Shown here piece by piece: positions 39,076-53,861 of a stretch of DNA of 64,000 nucleotides (position 1 is its first letter; every line of letters starts with the position of its first letter). The notes under the pieces were generated by a model. The model searched no databases, was not told the origin of the DNA, and worked only from the letters and a program-made list of their open reading frames with translations. A program made the translations under genes and the position numbers. The stretch covers positions 1,984,001-2,048,000 of the forward strand of contig NZ_CP021659.1 of the NCBI RefSeq assembly GCF_003122425.1, written 5' to 3'. The DNA is from Candidatus Fukatsuia symbiotica. Lineage in GTDB: Bacteria > Pseudomonadota > Gammaproteobacteria > Enterobacterales > Enterobacteriaceae.

Positions 39076-40839
39076 TCAGATTATATGTGAACTGCCATAG
39101 CGCTTACGGAGTTGGTAATAACGACCTTTATTTTTTAGTAAGCTCTGATGATCACCTTGTTCGACAATACGACCACCATCCATTACACAAATACGATCCA
39201 TCGTTTCCAATCCATATAGACGATGGGTAATCAGTATCAAGCTTTTGCGCTGACAGTGTTGCCTCAGTAGCGAAAAAATTTGTTGTTCAGTTTCTGCATC
39301 TAGCCCGTCGGTGGGTTCATCGAGCAGCCATAATGGCGCCGAATGCAACAGTGCACGAGCTATCCCTAAACGACGTTGCTCACCGCCGGATAATCCTCGC
39401 CCTCCTTCTCCTAACCATGCATTTAAGCCCTCATCATTGGCTAACAAATTTTGTAACCCTACCTGGTTTAATACCTTTTGCAATTGAATATCCGTAGCAG
39501 AAGGAGCAGCTAGTAATAAATTGGCTCGCAATGTATCGCTAAAAATATGTATTCTCTGACTAACGACAACCATTATTCGGCGCAATGTGCTTTCATCAAA
39601 ATGGGTAATGGGCTGCTTATTAATGTAAATATGACCTTGAGGCGGATCCCAAGCACGGGTTAACAATTGCAACAATGTGGATTTGCCACAACCAGTACGC
39701 CCAAGCAACGCAATATGTTCCCCTGCAGCCAGTGATAATGAAATAGCTTGTAAGACAGGTAATGGTTGGTCTGGATAGGTAAAGCTTACCTGTTTCATTT
39801 CCAGGGTGATCAGTGATGATATAGGTGACGAGATTACTGTACTTGGGAAGGTCACTGCAGGTTGTTGCTTGATAAGGTGTGTGACACGTTTGGCGGCAGT
39901 GATCACCTGCCCCAAGTGTAGAAAAGCACCTGTTACTGGTGACAATGCTTCAAAAGCCGCGATGGCAGCAAATACAAAGAAAGCAATAAGAGCACTTGCT
40001 TGATCATTGCTAACAGTGTGAATGAAATTAATATTTTCGGCAGCCAGCCACAATAGCAAGATAAGCGTTAAGCCAGTAGCCAATATCATCAACGCTTGAG
40101 AAAACGCAGACAATGACGCCTGCTGCTGCTGACGAACCAGCCAATGTTGCTCGATATTTGCCAACTTAGTGTGAAAACGTTCCACAGTGCTAAATACCAA
40201 AAGTTCAGCTTGGCCTTGTAACCATGAGGTCAGTGCTGAGCGATAAAGAGCACGTAAATCGGTGAGAGCACTACCGATAGGTTTACCGATATGGTAAAAA
40301 ATCACAGGTAATAACAGCAATAAACCCAGTAAAATCGCGCCTAATGTTAATGCCATATTGATATCTAACAGGCTTAACCCAAAAGTAACCGTAAAAATAA
40401 TTACCATTGCGGCGACTAACGGGGTAATAATTCGTAGATAAAGATGATCTAAAGTATCCACATCAGCAACAAAGCAATTCAATATTTCACTTTGCCGAAA
40501 ACGGGCGATACCGCCCGGGGATAACGGTAAGATTTTTTGAAAAGCGAACAAGCGTAGATGTGCTAATATGCGAAAGGTCGCATCATGACTCACCACCCGT
40601 TCAACATAACGCCCCGCAGTGCGTATTATTGCTGCACCTCTGACCCCCGCAGCAGGCAGCAGGTAATTAAAGCTATATAGCCCCGAAGAGCCAGCAAGGG
40701 CGCTACCTGCAAGGAACCAGCCAGATAGAGCAAGCAGACCCACAGCCGCTAGCAGGGTTAGAGTCGTCATGACTATCCCTAAGCTAGCAAGAAACCAATG
40801 ACGACGATACAGCGCCAGAAAAGGCAACAAAAGGCGCAT
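39076..40839 (-). CDS. cydC: Glutathione/cysteine ABC exporter subunit CydC
   Basis: One half of the CydDC heterodimer, which exports thiols to the periplasm and is needed for cytochrome bd assembly. 587 aa (E. coli 573). An N-terminal six-helix membrane domain (from RRHWFLASLGIVMTTLTLLA) is followed by the nucleotide-binding domain: Walker A LLGRTGCGKSTLLQLL, signature LSGGEQRRLGIARALL, Walker B LWLLDEPTDGLD and the H-loop ITHRLYGLE. It starts 2 nt after cydD ends. Confidence 0.96.
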   Translation of the reverse strand: MRLLLPFLALYRRHWFLASLGIVMTTLTLLAAVGLLALSGWFLAGSALAGSSGLYSFNYLLPAAGVRGAAIIRTAGRYVERVVSHDATFRILAHLRLFAFQKILPLSPGGIARFRQSEILNCFVADVDTLDHLYLRIITPLVAAMVIIFTVTFGLSLLDINMALTLGAILLGLLLLLPVIFYHIGKPIGSALTDLRALYRSALTSWLQGQAELLVFSTVERFHTKLANIEQHWLVRQQQQASLSAFSQALMILATGLTLILLLWLAAENINFIHTVSNDQASALIAFFVFAAIAAFEALSPVTGAFLHLGQVITAAKRVTHLIKQQPAVTFPSTVISSPISSLITLEMKQVSFTYPDQPLPVLQAISLSLAAGEHIALLGRTGCGKSTLLQLLTRAWDPPQGHIYINKQPITHFDESTLRRIMVVVSQRIHIFSDTLRANLLLAAPSATDIQLQKVLNQVGLQNLLANDEGLNAWLGEGGRGLSGGEQRRLGIARALLHSAPLWLLDEPTDGLDAETEQQIFSLLRQHCQRKSLILITHRLYGLETMDRICVMDGGRIVEQGDHQSLLKNKGRYYQLRKRYGSSHII

Positions 40840-40841
40840 AA

Positions 40842-42614
40842 TTAACCTTCCTTGCTACGGTAAGAAAGTAAGCTAGCAAAAGCGCCTGTAGTCTGACACA
40901 GCGTACTGTAATCACCTTGCTGAAGCAACATACCACGATCCATCACCCAAATAAGATCGTAATCACATATATTCTCTAGCTGATGAGTCACCAACAGGGT
41001 AGTTTGTGCATAGGAAGCTCTGCTTAAGGCGTTCATGACCCGTTGTTCACTATGCATGTCAAGGCTAGCACTGGGTTCATCCAATAATAATAGGCGACAA
41101 GGATTAAGTAAGACTCTCGCTACCGCTACTCGCTGTGCCTGACCGACAGAAAGGCGTGACGCATGATCGCCTATTTCAGTTTCCAGTCCTTCAGGTAAAT
41201 CAACAAGAAATTCATTGATATAGGCTCGATCTATAGCCTGCTGTAACTGTACGTTACTGGCATTGGGTTGACTAAGTAAAATATTCGCTCTCAACGTTTT
41301 TTCTGGTAGATAGGGATTTTGACCGATCCAACTTACTTGATGACGCCATGCCTCTGTATTCAATTCTCTCAGTTCAATCCCCTCGACTTTGAGTGAACCA
41401 CGGTAAGGCAAAAAACCAAGTAACAAATGAAGTAATGAACTTTTCCCTGCACCGCTATGGCCGACGATAGCGATCCGCTGTCCGGCAAGCACAGTAAAGT
41501 TTAATGGTCCAGCTAAGCGAGTACCGTTGACAGCTAATATTTCTAACTCATTGGCGACTAGCCTGATGGGTGTATTGCCTGATAATTTTTTATCTCCTTG
41601 CTCAATTGCCACCTCGGCTTCACTTGTCAAAAAAGTAACCAGTGATTCCGCGGCCCCTAAGGCCTGTGCTTTAGCATGATAAAAGGTACCGAGATCGCGT
41701 AAGGGCTGGAAAAATTCCGGCGCCAAAAGCAACAGAAAAAAACCGGAAAATAGCGTGACTCCTTCTGTATGGTAATTACCAAAATGCAGCACACCGAGAT
41801 ACGAAAAGCCGAAATAAACAGCGACGAGCGCAATAGAGACAGCGGCAAAGAACTCCAACACCGCTGATGACAGAAAAGCGAGACGGAGTACTTCCATTGT
41901 ACGACGGCGAAAATGTTCTGACGTTTCAACAATTTGTTTTGTTTCTGCCTGTGCACGATAGAATAACCGCAAGGTATCCAAACCACGTAAACTATCAAGA
42001 AATTTACCACTGAGACGTGCCAAAGCGACAAAATTACGTCGATTGGCATCTGCTGCTCCCATACCGACTAACACCATAAACAGGGGTATCAAAGGGGCAG
42101 TAGTCAATAAAATCAGGCCGGCAACCCAATTTATAGGGAAAACAGCCAGTAGAATCAATAGTGGGATAAGCGCAGAAAGATATATTTGTGGTAGATATCG
42201 CGAATAATAATCCTGCATATCCTCAATTTGCTCGATGATAATCGTCGTCCAGCTACCGGCGGGCTTGCCTCTTACCCAGGACGGCCCTAATTGTGCCAAT
42301 TTCTCCAATACCCTGTTGCGAATTAATAAACGGATACGCATACCACAAACAAAACTGGTACGCTCACGGCACCAGCTAACAATAGCTCGCAGCACAAATA
42401 CTACCAACAGCCAGCAGAGATCGGTAACCAACAAGTGGCGAGGCAGATGATCAATAATCAAAGACTGCAAAAGTGTCGCTAATAACCCTGCCTGAGCAAT
42501 CATCAGTAAACCACCCAACAGACCTAACAACATGGATAAACGTAACCAGGGCCGTGCGGGTGTACTCTGCTTTTTCAACCATTGGATCAATTCATGTTGT
42601 CTTGTTTTATTCAT
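40842..42614 (-). CDS. cydD: Glutathione/cysteine ABC exporter subunit CydD
   Basis: Partner of CydC. 590 aa (E. coli 588). Membrane domain first (SMLLGLLGGLLMIAQAGLLA), then Walker A IVGHSGAGKSSLLHLLLGF, signature LSVGQAQRVAVARVLL, Walker B LLLLDEPSASLD and VTHQLENICDYD. It follows trxB by 16 nt, the enterobacterial order trxB-cydD-cydC. Confidence 0.96.
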   Translation of the reverse strand: MNKTRQHELIQWLKKQSTPARPWLRLSMLLGLLGGLLMIAQAGLLATLLQSLIIDHLPRHLLVTDLCWLLVVFVLRAIVSWCRERTSFVCGMRIRLLIRNRVLEKLAQLGPSWVRGKPAGSWTTIIIEQIEDMQDYYSRYLPQIYLSALIPLLILLAVFPINWVAGLILLTTAPLIPLFMVLVGMGAADANRRNFVALARLSGKFLDSLRGLDTLRLFYRAQAETKQIVETSEHFRRRTMEVLRLAFLSSAVLEFFAAVSIALVAVYFGFSYLGVLHFGNYHTEGVTLFSGFFLLLLAPEFFQPLRDLGTFYHAKAQALGAAESLVTFLTSEAEVAIEQGDKKLSGNTPIRLVANELEILAVNGTRLAGPLNFTVLAGQRIAIVGHSGAGKSSLLHLLLGFLPYRGSLKVEGIELRELNTEAWRHQVSWIGQNPYLPEKTLRANILLSQPNASNVQLQQAIDRAYINEFLVDLPEGLETEIGDHASRLSVGQAQRVAVARVLLNPCRLLLLDEPSASLDMHSEQRVMNALSRASYAQTTLLVTHQLENICDYDLIWVMDRGMLLQQGDYSTLCQTTGAFASLLSYRSKEG

Positions 42615-42630
42615 CAGATCATTAATCAGC

Positions 42631-44886
<2,256 letters not shown>

Positions 44887-44917
44887 CGGCGAATATAGCC
44901 CACAACGCTTTCTTCCG

Positions 44918-46414
44918 TCAATATGACGATTGAGTTAGATTAGCTAACAACACCACGATACTATCTTCTAACTCTTTAACCGAAATCAAGGCATTATTCG
45001 ACAGAATAGAAAAAACCAATTTGCCGTGATTAGCCGTCTTCACATAGCCAGTTAAGGACGATACAGCACTCAGGCTACCGGTTTTAGCGACAACATTGCC
45101 TTCTGCCGCAGTACCTCGCATACGCTTGCGCAAAGTGCCACCAACCAGCTTATTAGGATCACCGGCAACCGGCAAAGCCGCATACCATTGGTCAAACCAC
45201 GGTTGTTTACGGGTCGCAATCAAGAGATCAGTAAAAAGTTTCGTCGTAACGAGGTTACGACGTGACAATCCCGAACCATCTGTTTGCAACATTGAAGAGG
45301 TATCTATGTTATTACGCCGTGAAAAATCTGCGATGGCTTTGATCCCATCCTGGCTAGTGCCGGAATTAAACACTTTTCGTCCAATAGTTTTAAGCAAAAT
45401 TTCAGCATGGGTATTATTTGAAAGTTTAAGAAAAGGTATTGCTAATTCTGACAATGGTATTGAAACATGTTTGGACAATTCTTGTGCATGTAATGGCGTA
45501 GCTACACCAATTCTCGTTTTACCCTCAATTTTAATGCCATTTTGTCGCAGGGCTTGCTTGAACAAATTCGCGACCAGTTGAGTCGGTTCCCATACACTCC
45601 TTAGCACGCTTTTTTCTTTCCCTACGGGTAAATTGCCACTGATAATAATACGATTGCTTCCATGTTCACGTTTGATGATCAATGTATCGTCACCTCCGGC
45701 ACGGGTTGTTTTGGCCTTATTGACTAAGGTGACATAGTTATTCGCTGGGATCATAGAAACCGTTAGCGGTTGATTCACGGTATCACTGGCAACAAGCTTA
45801 ATCATGATCGAACCTGCATCGTAATCTTTATCAGCTGATACCGTCAATGCAGAAATCTGAGCAGCATAATAGTGTTCTTCATCGTCTTGTGCCCAATCAT
45901 TACCAAGCCTGATATTATCAAACCAAGTATCATCTATGATTAAATCGCCACTCACCCGCCTAATACCTTTAGCAGCAATACCCGCCGCTAGCGCTTGATA
46001 GTCTTCAAATAACATGGTGGGATCGCCCGAACCACGTAAATACAGATTTCCCCTCAGCTTTTCCTTATGCCGAGTGCCATCGGTAAGCGTAGAAGTAAGA
46101 AATTTGTATTCTGCACCAAGGATGTCAAAATCTGCTGCTGAAGTAAATAATTTCATGCTAGAAGCAGTAATCAATCGGCTATTGGCATTATGTTGGTAAA
46201 TGATTGCTCCACTATTAGCATCACGTACCATAATAGCCAATTGAGCACCTTTGAGTTTAGGATTGGTCAATAGCGTATCAATATTGTTTTTGATCTGAGA
46301 CGTGCTTATATTTTGCGTCGAACTTATATTTTGAGTCCAACTGATATCTTGTTTCGAACAAGCCGTAACGAATAATGGAATGATCAGGATATAAATTATT
46401 TTTGACAAATTCAT
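44918..46414 (-). CDS. dacB: D-alanyl-D-alanine carboxypeptidase/endopeptidase PBP4, apparently a lipoprotein
   Basis: A class C penicillin-binding protein trimming peptidoglycan cross-links. 498 aa (E. coli 477). Active-site motifs: SSMK (nucleophile S85, ASSMKLFTSA), SNN (KLSNNTHAEILL) and KTG (VVAKTGSLSAVSSL). The N-terminus MNLSKIIYILIIPLFVTAC is a lipoprotein signal with lipobox VTA-C19, whereas E. coli PBP4 has an ordinary cleavable signal. A Ser/Gln/Asn-rich stretch with repeated TQNIS-like units follows the Cys, a plausible tether. Confidence 0.95.
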   Translation of the reverse strand: MNLSKIIYILIIPLFVTACSKQDISWTQNISSTQNISTSQIKNNIDTLLTNPKLKGAQLAIMVRDANSGAIIYQHNANSRLITASSMKLFTSAADFDILGAEYKFLTSTLTDGTRHKEKLRGNLYLRGSGDPTMLFEDYQALAAGIAAKGIRRVSGDLIIDDTWFDNIRLGNDWAQDDEEHYYAAQISALTVSADKDYDAGSIMIKLVASDTVNQPLTVSMIPANNYVTLVNKAKTTRAGGDDTLIIKREHGSNRIIISGNLPVGKEKSVLRSVWEPTQLVANLFKQALRQNGIKIEGKTRIGVATPLHAQELSKHVSIPLSELAIPFLKLSNNTHAEILLKTIGRKVFNSGTSQDGIKAIADFSRRNNIDTSSMLQTDGSGLSRRNLVTTKLFTDLLIATRKQPWFDQWYAALPVAGDPNKLVGGTLRKRMRGTAAEGNVVAKTGSLSAVSSLTGYVKTANHGKLVFSILSNNALISVKELEDSIVVLLANLTQSSY

Positions 46415-46545
46415 GATCGCTATTACCTCTATGTAAAGAAAAATTTTTTGTTTGGATACTGATTATTTTTATATCTACTTTTTATTCATGTTAATATATT
46501 GTAACAAACATAGGGATATTTATAAGTCAGAATATAAAAAAATAA

Positions 46546-47022
46546 TTATTTTGATCTCCATATGTAACCCTTACCCAATATTTTAGAAATAGCGATATAT
46601 TCGTGTTCACATTGAAAAAAATCATGGTTAAGAATGGTAGTATCAGGTCCCAATGATAGGTCTGACAGCCATCCACGGCGGTTGAAAGGAAGAACCAAAG
46701 GTAGTGTAGGTTCAATTTTTTTACATAAAGGAGGTAACCTGAGATCCGTATTTTTTACAAATGAAAATTTAATCATAGACAGGTTGGTATCTAAATCATG
46801 AATTTCAATTATTTCTGTCACTGTCGAGGGTAACCATTTCGGTAGCCAACCCGATCGCATTGCATTTTTTGCTTCAATATCTTTAATCGATGCGTAGGTA
46901 CTTTCAACGGTTGTATCCATAAACCCCCGTAAAATTACGTGCACCAGGACAACCGATATTAAAAATAAACCTAACAGCCAATAAAGTGATTTCATTAGAT
47001 TTGGCTGTAAACCCTTGCTCAT
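46546..47022 (-). CDS. Hypothetical membrane-anchored protein (158 aa)
   Basis: No family recognised with confidence. An N-terminal membrane segment (SLYWLLGLFLISVVLVHVIL, about residues 12-31) is followed by a short soluble domain. This contains GWLPKWLPSTVTEIIEIHDL and, later, RLPPLCKKIEPTLPL and CEHEYIAISKILGKGYIWR. Two cysteines are spaced far apart. The start could also be the Met at residue 10. It lies between dacB and the pyrG upstream region, alone and AT-rich. Confidence 0.5.
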   Translation of the reverse strand: MSKGLQPNLMKSLYWLLGLFLISVVLVHVILRGFMDTTVESTYASIKDIEAKNAMRSGWLPKWLPSTVTEIIEIHDLDTNLSMIKFSFVKNTDLRLPPLCKKIEPTLPLVLPFNRRGWLSDLSLGPDTTILNHDFFQCEHEYIAISKILGKGYIWRSK

Positions 47023-47037
47023 GTTATTTCCTCATTT

Positions 47038-47119
47038 TAGAGCCTGTTCCAAATCTTTTTCGCTGTGCTTAGAAGAGGAAAAAATGGTCGAAAAAGCACA
47101 TTTTTGACGAAGTATAATA
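47038..47119. repeat. R1 dispersed repeat, internally deleted copy
   Basis: AGAGCCTGTTCCAAATCTTT, then TTCGCTGTGCTTAGAAGAGG and AATGGTCGAAAAAGCACA jump directly to TTTTTGACGAA. It has one intact terminus and no recognisable second one. Confidence 0.65.
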
Positions 47120-47464
47120 GCGGTATAGCAGGCGCCATGTAACGTGATCACTTTTGTTAATAAATATTAATTAATATCAATATGTTATTGCTGATTTTCA
47201 TAATCAACTTATACGGCCCCTTCTATACGATTTAATTTTGATTACATAATAAATACCATTCGATATAAATATACGATACGACTCATCTTTAATGGTGTCA
47301 TCAGAATAAAATTGTTCTGCCATATCAGAGAACGCAACAAATTTCGCATAAGCTTTAGCCTATCCCAGGATAGGAGACGATTTGTGGCCTAACTAAGGTT
47401 CGGGTATACTGTTCTCCCGTCTTAGTTCTTCTATCATCTTTAAACCTAAACGCTCGGGTTCAGC
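47120..47464. other. Intergenic region upstream of pyrG
   Basis: No supported gene. AT-rich to about 47350. Near the gene there is a short hairpin (CTATCC-cag-GATAG, about 47361) and a -10-like TATACT at about 47405. The usual neighbour mazG is absent. Confidence 0.45.
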
Positions 47465-50442
<2,978 letters not shown>

Positions 50443-50460
50443 TCATTTTTCGTCGTTGTG

Positions 50461-50484
50461 AATAACCCGCTGTGGCGGGTTATT
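50461..50484. terminator. Hairpin downstream of eno
   Basis: AATAACCCGC-tgtg-GCGGGTTATT, a perfect 10-bp stem 18 nt after the eno stop. The following T-run is poor, so strength is uncertain. Confidence 0.7.
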
Positions 50485-50489
50485 CGTTA

Positions 50490-50548
50490 CGATTTTGCAA
50501 AAAGTCTAGTCAATTCACACCACTTGCTACGATTTTACAAGAGGTCTG
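50490..50548. repeat. Two R2 terminus remnants between eno and sodA
   Basis: GATTTTGCAAAAAGTCTA (ends 50508) and GATTTTACAAGAGGTCT (about 50534-50550) are both R2-like ends in the same orientation, as if two elements decayed here. Confidence 0.55.
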
Positions 50549-50559
50549 GTCGTTATAGT

Positions 50560-51183
50560 TCAGGATGGTCTCTCGTTATAACGTTCACTCGCTACGTCCC
50601 AATCCACTACATTCCAGAATGCTTTGATATAGTCGGGGCGACGGTTTTGGTATTGAAGATAATAAGCATGTTCCCATACGTCTAGGGCAATGATCGGATA
50701 ACCCGATACGCCCGCGATAGCTTCACCCATCAGTGGATTATCTTGATTAGCCGTGGAAACTACCGCTAGCTTGTCACCTTTGCTCACCAACCAAGCCCAA
50801 CCTGAACCGAAACGTGCCGCTGCTGCTGTTTCGAACTTAGTTTGGAATTCTTCAACCGTGCCAAAATCACGTTCGACGGCCGCTTTCAGATTGCCGGCCA
50901 GCGTAGTACCGATTTTCAGGCCTTGCCAAAACATGCTATGGTTAGCGTGTCCACCAGCATTGTTACGCATAAAAGTACGTTTCTCATCAGGGACTTTATT
51001 CAGATCTTTGATCAATTCTTCAACCGACTGTCCTGCCAAGTTTGGATAAGCCTCTAGCACGGTATTAGCATTATTAATATAAGTTTGATGGTGTTTGGTA
51101 TGATGGATCTTCATTGTTTTCTCATCGAAATGAGGCTCTAGTTCATCATAAGCATAGGCGAGGGTAGGTAATGAGTAACTCAT
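50560..51183 (-). CDS. sodA: Superoxide dismutase (Mn type)
   Basis: Dismutates superoxide in the cytoplasm. 207 aa (E. coli SodA 206). Metal ligands are in [13 protein letters not shown] (His), NHSMFW (His) and [16 protein letters not shown] (Asp and His). The start [19 protein letters not shown] matches the manganese branch. It is flanked on both sides by repeat fragments, so its regulatory region may be modified. Confidence 0.97.
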   Translation of the reverse strand: MSYSLPTLAYAYDELEPHFDEKTMKIHHTKHHQTYINNANTVLEAYPNLAGQSVEELIKDLNKVPDEKRTFMRNNAGGHANHSMFWQGLKIGTTLAGNLKAAVERDFGTVEEFQTKFETAAAARFGSGWAWLVSKGDKLAVVSTANQDNPLMGEAIAGVSGYPIIALDVWEHAYYLQYQNRRPDYIKAFWNVVDWDVASERYNERPS

Positions 51184-51297
51184 ATTGTTATCGTCTCCAT
51201 AAGTTTGATTGGTGGATAAAAAATCATCACAGTAGACAAAGACCTTGCATCCTGCGAAGGTAGCATCATTATAGTGAATTAAACGCTATCAGACGTC

Positions 51298-51472
51298 TAA
51301 GAATCTGTTCGAAATCTCTTGTGCTCGCCGTGTTTTGGTCAAGTCATTCGTCAAAAACGCGCTCAACATGCTCATTGACTCCCTTTTTGTTGTATACAAA
51401 GAATAAACTGCGCTTTTTCGCCCGTTTTTTCCTCGTCTGAACACAGCGAAAAAGATTTGGAACAGGCTCTTA
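51298..51472. repeat. R1 dispersed repeat, full copy (175 bp)
   Basis: Ends TAAGAATCTGTTCGAAATCT and AGATTTGGAACAGGCTCTTA. It shares GCTCGCCGTGTTTTGGTCAA and TTGTATACAAAGAATAAACT with 19239-19413 and, inverted, with 52984-53157. No coding capacity. Confidence 0.85.
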
Positions 51473-51528
51473 TGAAGCCATAAGGAATGCTGTCTTCACG
51501 TGGTCACTCGTCGATGAGTATAAACTAT

Positions 51529-51691
51529 TAGACCTCTTTCGAAAGCTGAAACCTACTACGTGATCTGGATCCTGTGTTGCTCGCAATCCTCATGTGTCTC
51601 TGTGTTAACTCAGGTTGCTGTGTACCATGACTTCACATAACAAACTACGGTTTCAAGTAGCCTTCGGCTTTCAATTTTCGAAAGAGGTCTA
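51529..51691. repeat. R2-like element with long perfect terminal inverted repeats (163 bp)
   Basis: TAGACCTCTTTCGAAA at the left and TTTCGAAAGAGGTCTA at the right, a 16-bp perfect inverted repeat. The interior (TGTTGCTCGCAATCCTCATG, CCATGACTTCAC) has R2-like pieces. It resembles a miniature inverted-repeat element. With the R1 copy it fills the 600-bp gap between sodA and yheU. Confidence 0.75.
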
Positions 51692-51796
51692 TTGTGAGGT
51701 TGGATTTGTTAATATTAGGCGTCTATTGAGTGGCAGTTAAATAGGTCATGGTTCGATAGTAGACTACTTGATTTTTTTCTCTCTGGAATGCTAATA

Positions 51797-52042
51797 ATGA
51801 TTATCCCTTGGCAACACATCAACAGTGAAACGCTAGACAGCTTAATTGAGGCTTTTGTATTACGTGAAGGTACAGATTATGGTGAGCAGGAATTTTTACT
51901 AGAGCAAAAAGTGGCCGATGTTCGTCATCAGTTGATCATTGGAGAAGCGTTAGTGGTGTGGTCTGAAGTACAGGAAACCATCAATATTATGCCACGAACA
52001 CAAAGTAACGTTAGCACTTTCAGTATCGAAGAATCATCCTGA
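51797..52042 (+). CDS. yheU: YheU (UPF0270) protein
   Basis: A small conserved enterobacterial protein of unknown function. [44 protein letters not shown] and [14 protein letters not shown] match the family along its length. I prefer the ATG at 51797 with GGA upstream; an ATG three codons earlier (51788) is possible. 81 aa, with a C-terminal tail slightly longer than E. coli (72 aa). It precedes prkB, as in E. coli. Confidence 0.92.
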   Translation: MIIPWQHINSETLDSLIEAFVLREGTDYGEQEFLLEQKVADVRHQLIIGEALVVWSEVQETINIMPRTQSNVSTFSIEESS

Positions 52043-52103
52043 AAAATAGCATTAGACCTCATTTGCAACGCGGCAGGAGCCCGCCTATGGAGAAAAAATT
52101 ATT

Positions 52104-52973
52104 ATGTCAGCCAAATACCCCATTATCGCCGTCACGGGTTCCAGTGGCGCAGGAACGACGGCTACCAGTGTGGCTTTTCGTAAAATATTTCAACAATTAA
52201 ATATCAGTGCCGCCGAATTAGAAGGTGATAGTTTTCATCGTTATACTCGTCCGGAAATGGATACAGAGATTCGGAAAGCACGCGATCAAGGGCGTCATAT
52301 CAGTTATTTTGGTCCAGAAGCCAATGATTTTGGTCTGCTAGAAAAGAGTTTTGCCGACTACGGCAAACAGGGAAGCGGTGAAGCACGTAAATATCTACAT
52401 ACTTATGATGAAGCTATGCCTTATAAACAGATCCCAGGGACTTTTACGCCTTGGGAGGCTCTACCGACACAGACTGACATGCTGTTTTACGAGGGGCTAC
52501 ATGGTGGTGTGGTCACCAAAGAATACGATGTAGCCCAATATGTGGATTTGTTGGTTGGCGTGGTGCCTATTGTTAACCTGGAATGGATTCAAAAACTGGT
52601 ACGGGATACCAATGAACGTGGTCATTCTCGTGAAGCAGTAATGGATTCAGTGGTACGTTCTATGGACGATTACATTAATTACATTACTCCCCAGTTTTCC
52701 CTTACCCATATCAACTTCCAACGCGTACCCACGATAGATACCTCTAATCCTTTTTCTGCCAAAGCGATCCCATCGCTGGATGAAAGTTTTGTGGTTATCC
52801 ATTTTCGTGGCTTAGATCACATTGATTTCCCTTATTTATTGGCGATGTTACAAGGCTCTTTTATCTCAAATGTTAATACATTAGTTGTGCCTGGCGGTAA
52901 AATGGGATTAGCGATGGAGTTGATAATGGCGCCGCTCGTGCAGCGTCTGCTAGAAAAGAAGAAAACAGTTTAA
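52104..52973 (+). CDS. prkB: Phosphoribulokinase-like protein PrkB (YhfA neighbour)
   Basis: 289 aa, the same length as E. coli PrkB. The P-loop is TGSSGAGTTATSVAF, followed by GDSFHRYTRPEMD and FYEGLHGGVVT. The family is phosphoribulokinase/uridine kinase-like; its physiological substrate in enterobacteria is not settled. It follows yheU. In E. coli yhfA lies between prkB and crp; here yhfA is gone and an R1 repeat occupies the gap. Confidence 0.93.
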   Translation: MSAKYPIIAVTGSSGAGTTATSVAFRKIFQQLNISAAELEGDSFHRYTRPEMDTEIRKARDQGRHISYFGPEANDFGLLEKSFADYGKQGSGEARKYLHTYDEAMPYKQIPGTFTPWEALPTQTDMLFYEGLHGGVVTKEYDVAQYVDLLVGVVPIVNLEWIQKLVRDTNERGHSREAVMDSVVRSMDDYINYITPQFSLTHINFQRVPTIDTSNPFSAKAIPSLDESFVVIHFRGLDHIDFPYLLAMLQGSFISNVNTLVVPGGKMGLAMELIMAPLVQRLLEKKKTV

Positions 52974-52983
52974 TCTATGATCT

Positions 52984-53157
52984 GAGAGCCTGTTGCAAAT
53001 CTTTTTCGCTGTGCTCAGACGAAGAAAAAATGGGCGAAAAAGCGCAGTTTATTCTTTATATACAACAAAAAGGGAGTCGATGAGCATTTTAAGCTTATTT
53101 TTGACGAATTATTTGACCAAAAAACGGCGAGTACAAGAGATTTCGAACAGGTTCTTA
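52984..53157. repeat. R1 dispersed repeat, inverted full copy upstream of crp
   Basis: Ends GAGAGCCTGTTGCAAATCT and GATTTCGAACAGGTTCTTA. The interior read backwards matches the copies at 51298 and 19239 (TTGACCAAAAAACGGCGAG, TATACAACAAAAAGGGAGTC). Small open frames inside it are not genes. Confidence 0.85.
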
Positions 53158-53221
53158 TATACTTGCCTGATGATGATCAGGCTATAATATTAGGCTGCAA
53201 TAATAACAGAGGATACCGCAT
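53158..53221 (+). promoter_or_regulatory. Residual crp promoter region
   Basis: TATAAT at 53183-53188 and GAGGAT before the ATG are clear. No convincing -35 is seen at the right distance. The upstream half has been replaced by the R1 copy, and the long 5' region holding the E. coli autoregulatory sites is missing. Confidence 0.5.
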
Positions 53222-53857
53222 ATGGTTCTCGGCAAGCCACAACCAGACACTACTCTTGAATGGTTCCTGTCTCATTGCCATATCCACAAATATCCATCGA
53301 AGAGCACTTTGATTCATCAGGGTGAAAAGGCCGAAACGCTTTACTATATCGTAAAGGGTTCAGTAGCGGTTCTGATCAAGGATGAAGAGGGTCGAGAGAT
53401 GATCCTTGCCTATCTAAATCAGGGAGATTTCATTGGCGAACTGGGGTTATTTAAAAAAGAAGGCCAAGAACGCAGTGCGTGGGTTAGAGCAAAAAGCGCT
53501 TGTGACGTTGCTGAGATTTCTTACAAAAAATTCCGGCAGCTTATTCAGGTGAATCCAGAAATTCTGACGCGCTTATCTGCACAAATGGCGCAACGCTTAC
53601 AGGTTACTTCCGAAAAAGTGGGTAATCTTGCTTTTCTGGATGTTACCGGGCGTATCGCAGAAACGTTGCTTAATTTGGCAAAACAACCTGATGCTATGAC
53701 CCACCCAGATGGTATGCAAATTAAAATCACCCGTCAGGAAATTGGTCAGATCGTGGGTTGCTCACGTGAAACAGTAGGACGTATCCTTAAAATGCTAGAA
53801 GCACAAAATTTGATTTCCGCTCACGGTAAAACCATTGTCGTTTATGGCACCCGATAA
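53222..53857 (+). CDS. crp: cAMP receptor protein
   Basis: The global regulator activated by cAMP. 211 aa (E. coli 210). The cAMP pocket has [10 protein letters not shown] and [10 protein letters not shown], the hinge is [20 protein letters not shown], and the DNA-recognition helix is [20 protein letters not shown], all conserved. Coding sequence intact; only its promoter looks altered. Confidence 0.99.
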   Translation: MVLGKPQPDTTLEWFLSHCHIHKYPSKSTLIHQGEKAETLYYIVKGSVAVLIKDEEGREMILAYLNQGDFIGELGLFKKEGQERSAWVRAKSACDVAEISYKKFRQLIQVNPEILTRLSAQMAQRLQVTSEKVGNLAFLDVTGRIAETLLNLAKQPDAMTHPDGMQIKITRQEIGQIVGCSRETVGRILKMLEAQNLISAHGKTIVVYGTR

Positions 53858-53861
53858 TGGT

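Noticed and set aside
52993-53187. A 64-codon open frame upstream of crp
   Set aside because: It lies almost wholly inside an R1 repeat and has no ribosome site or family similarity.
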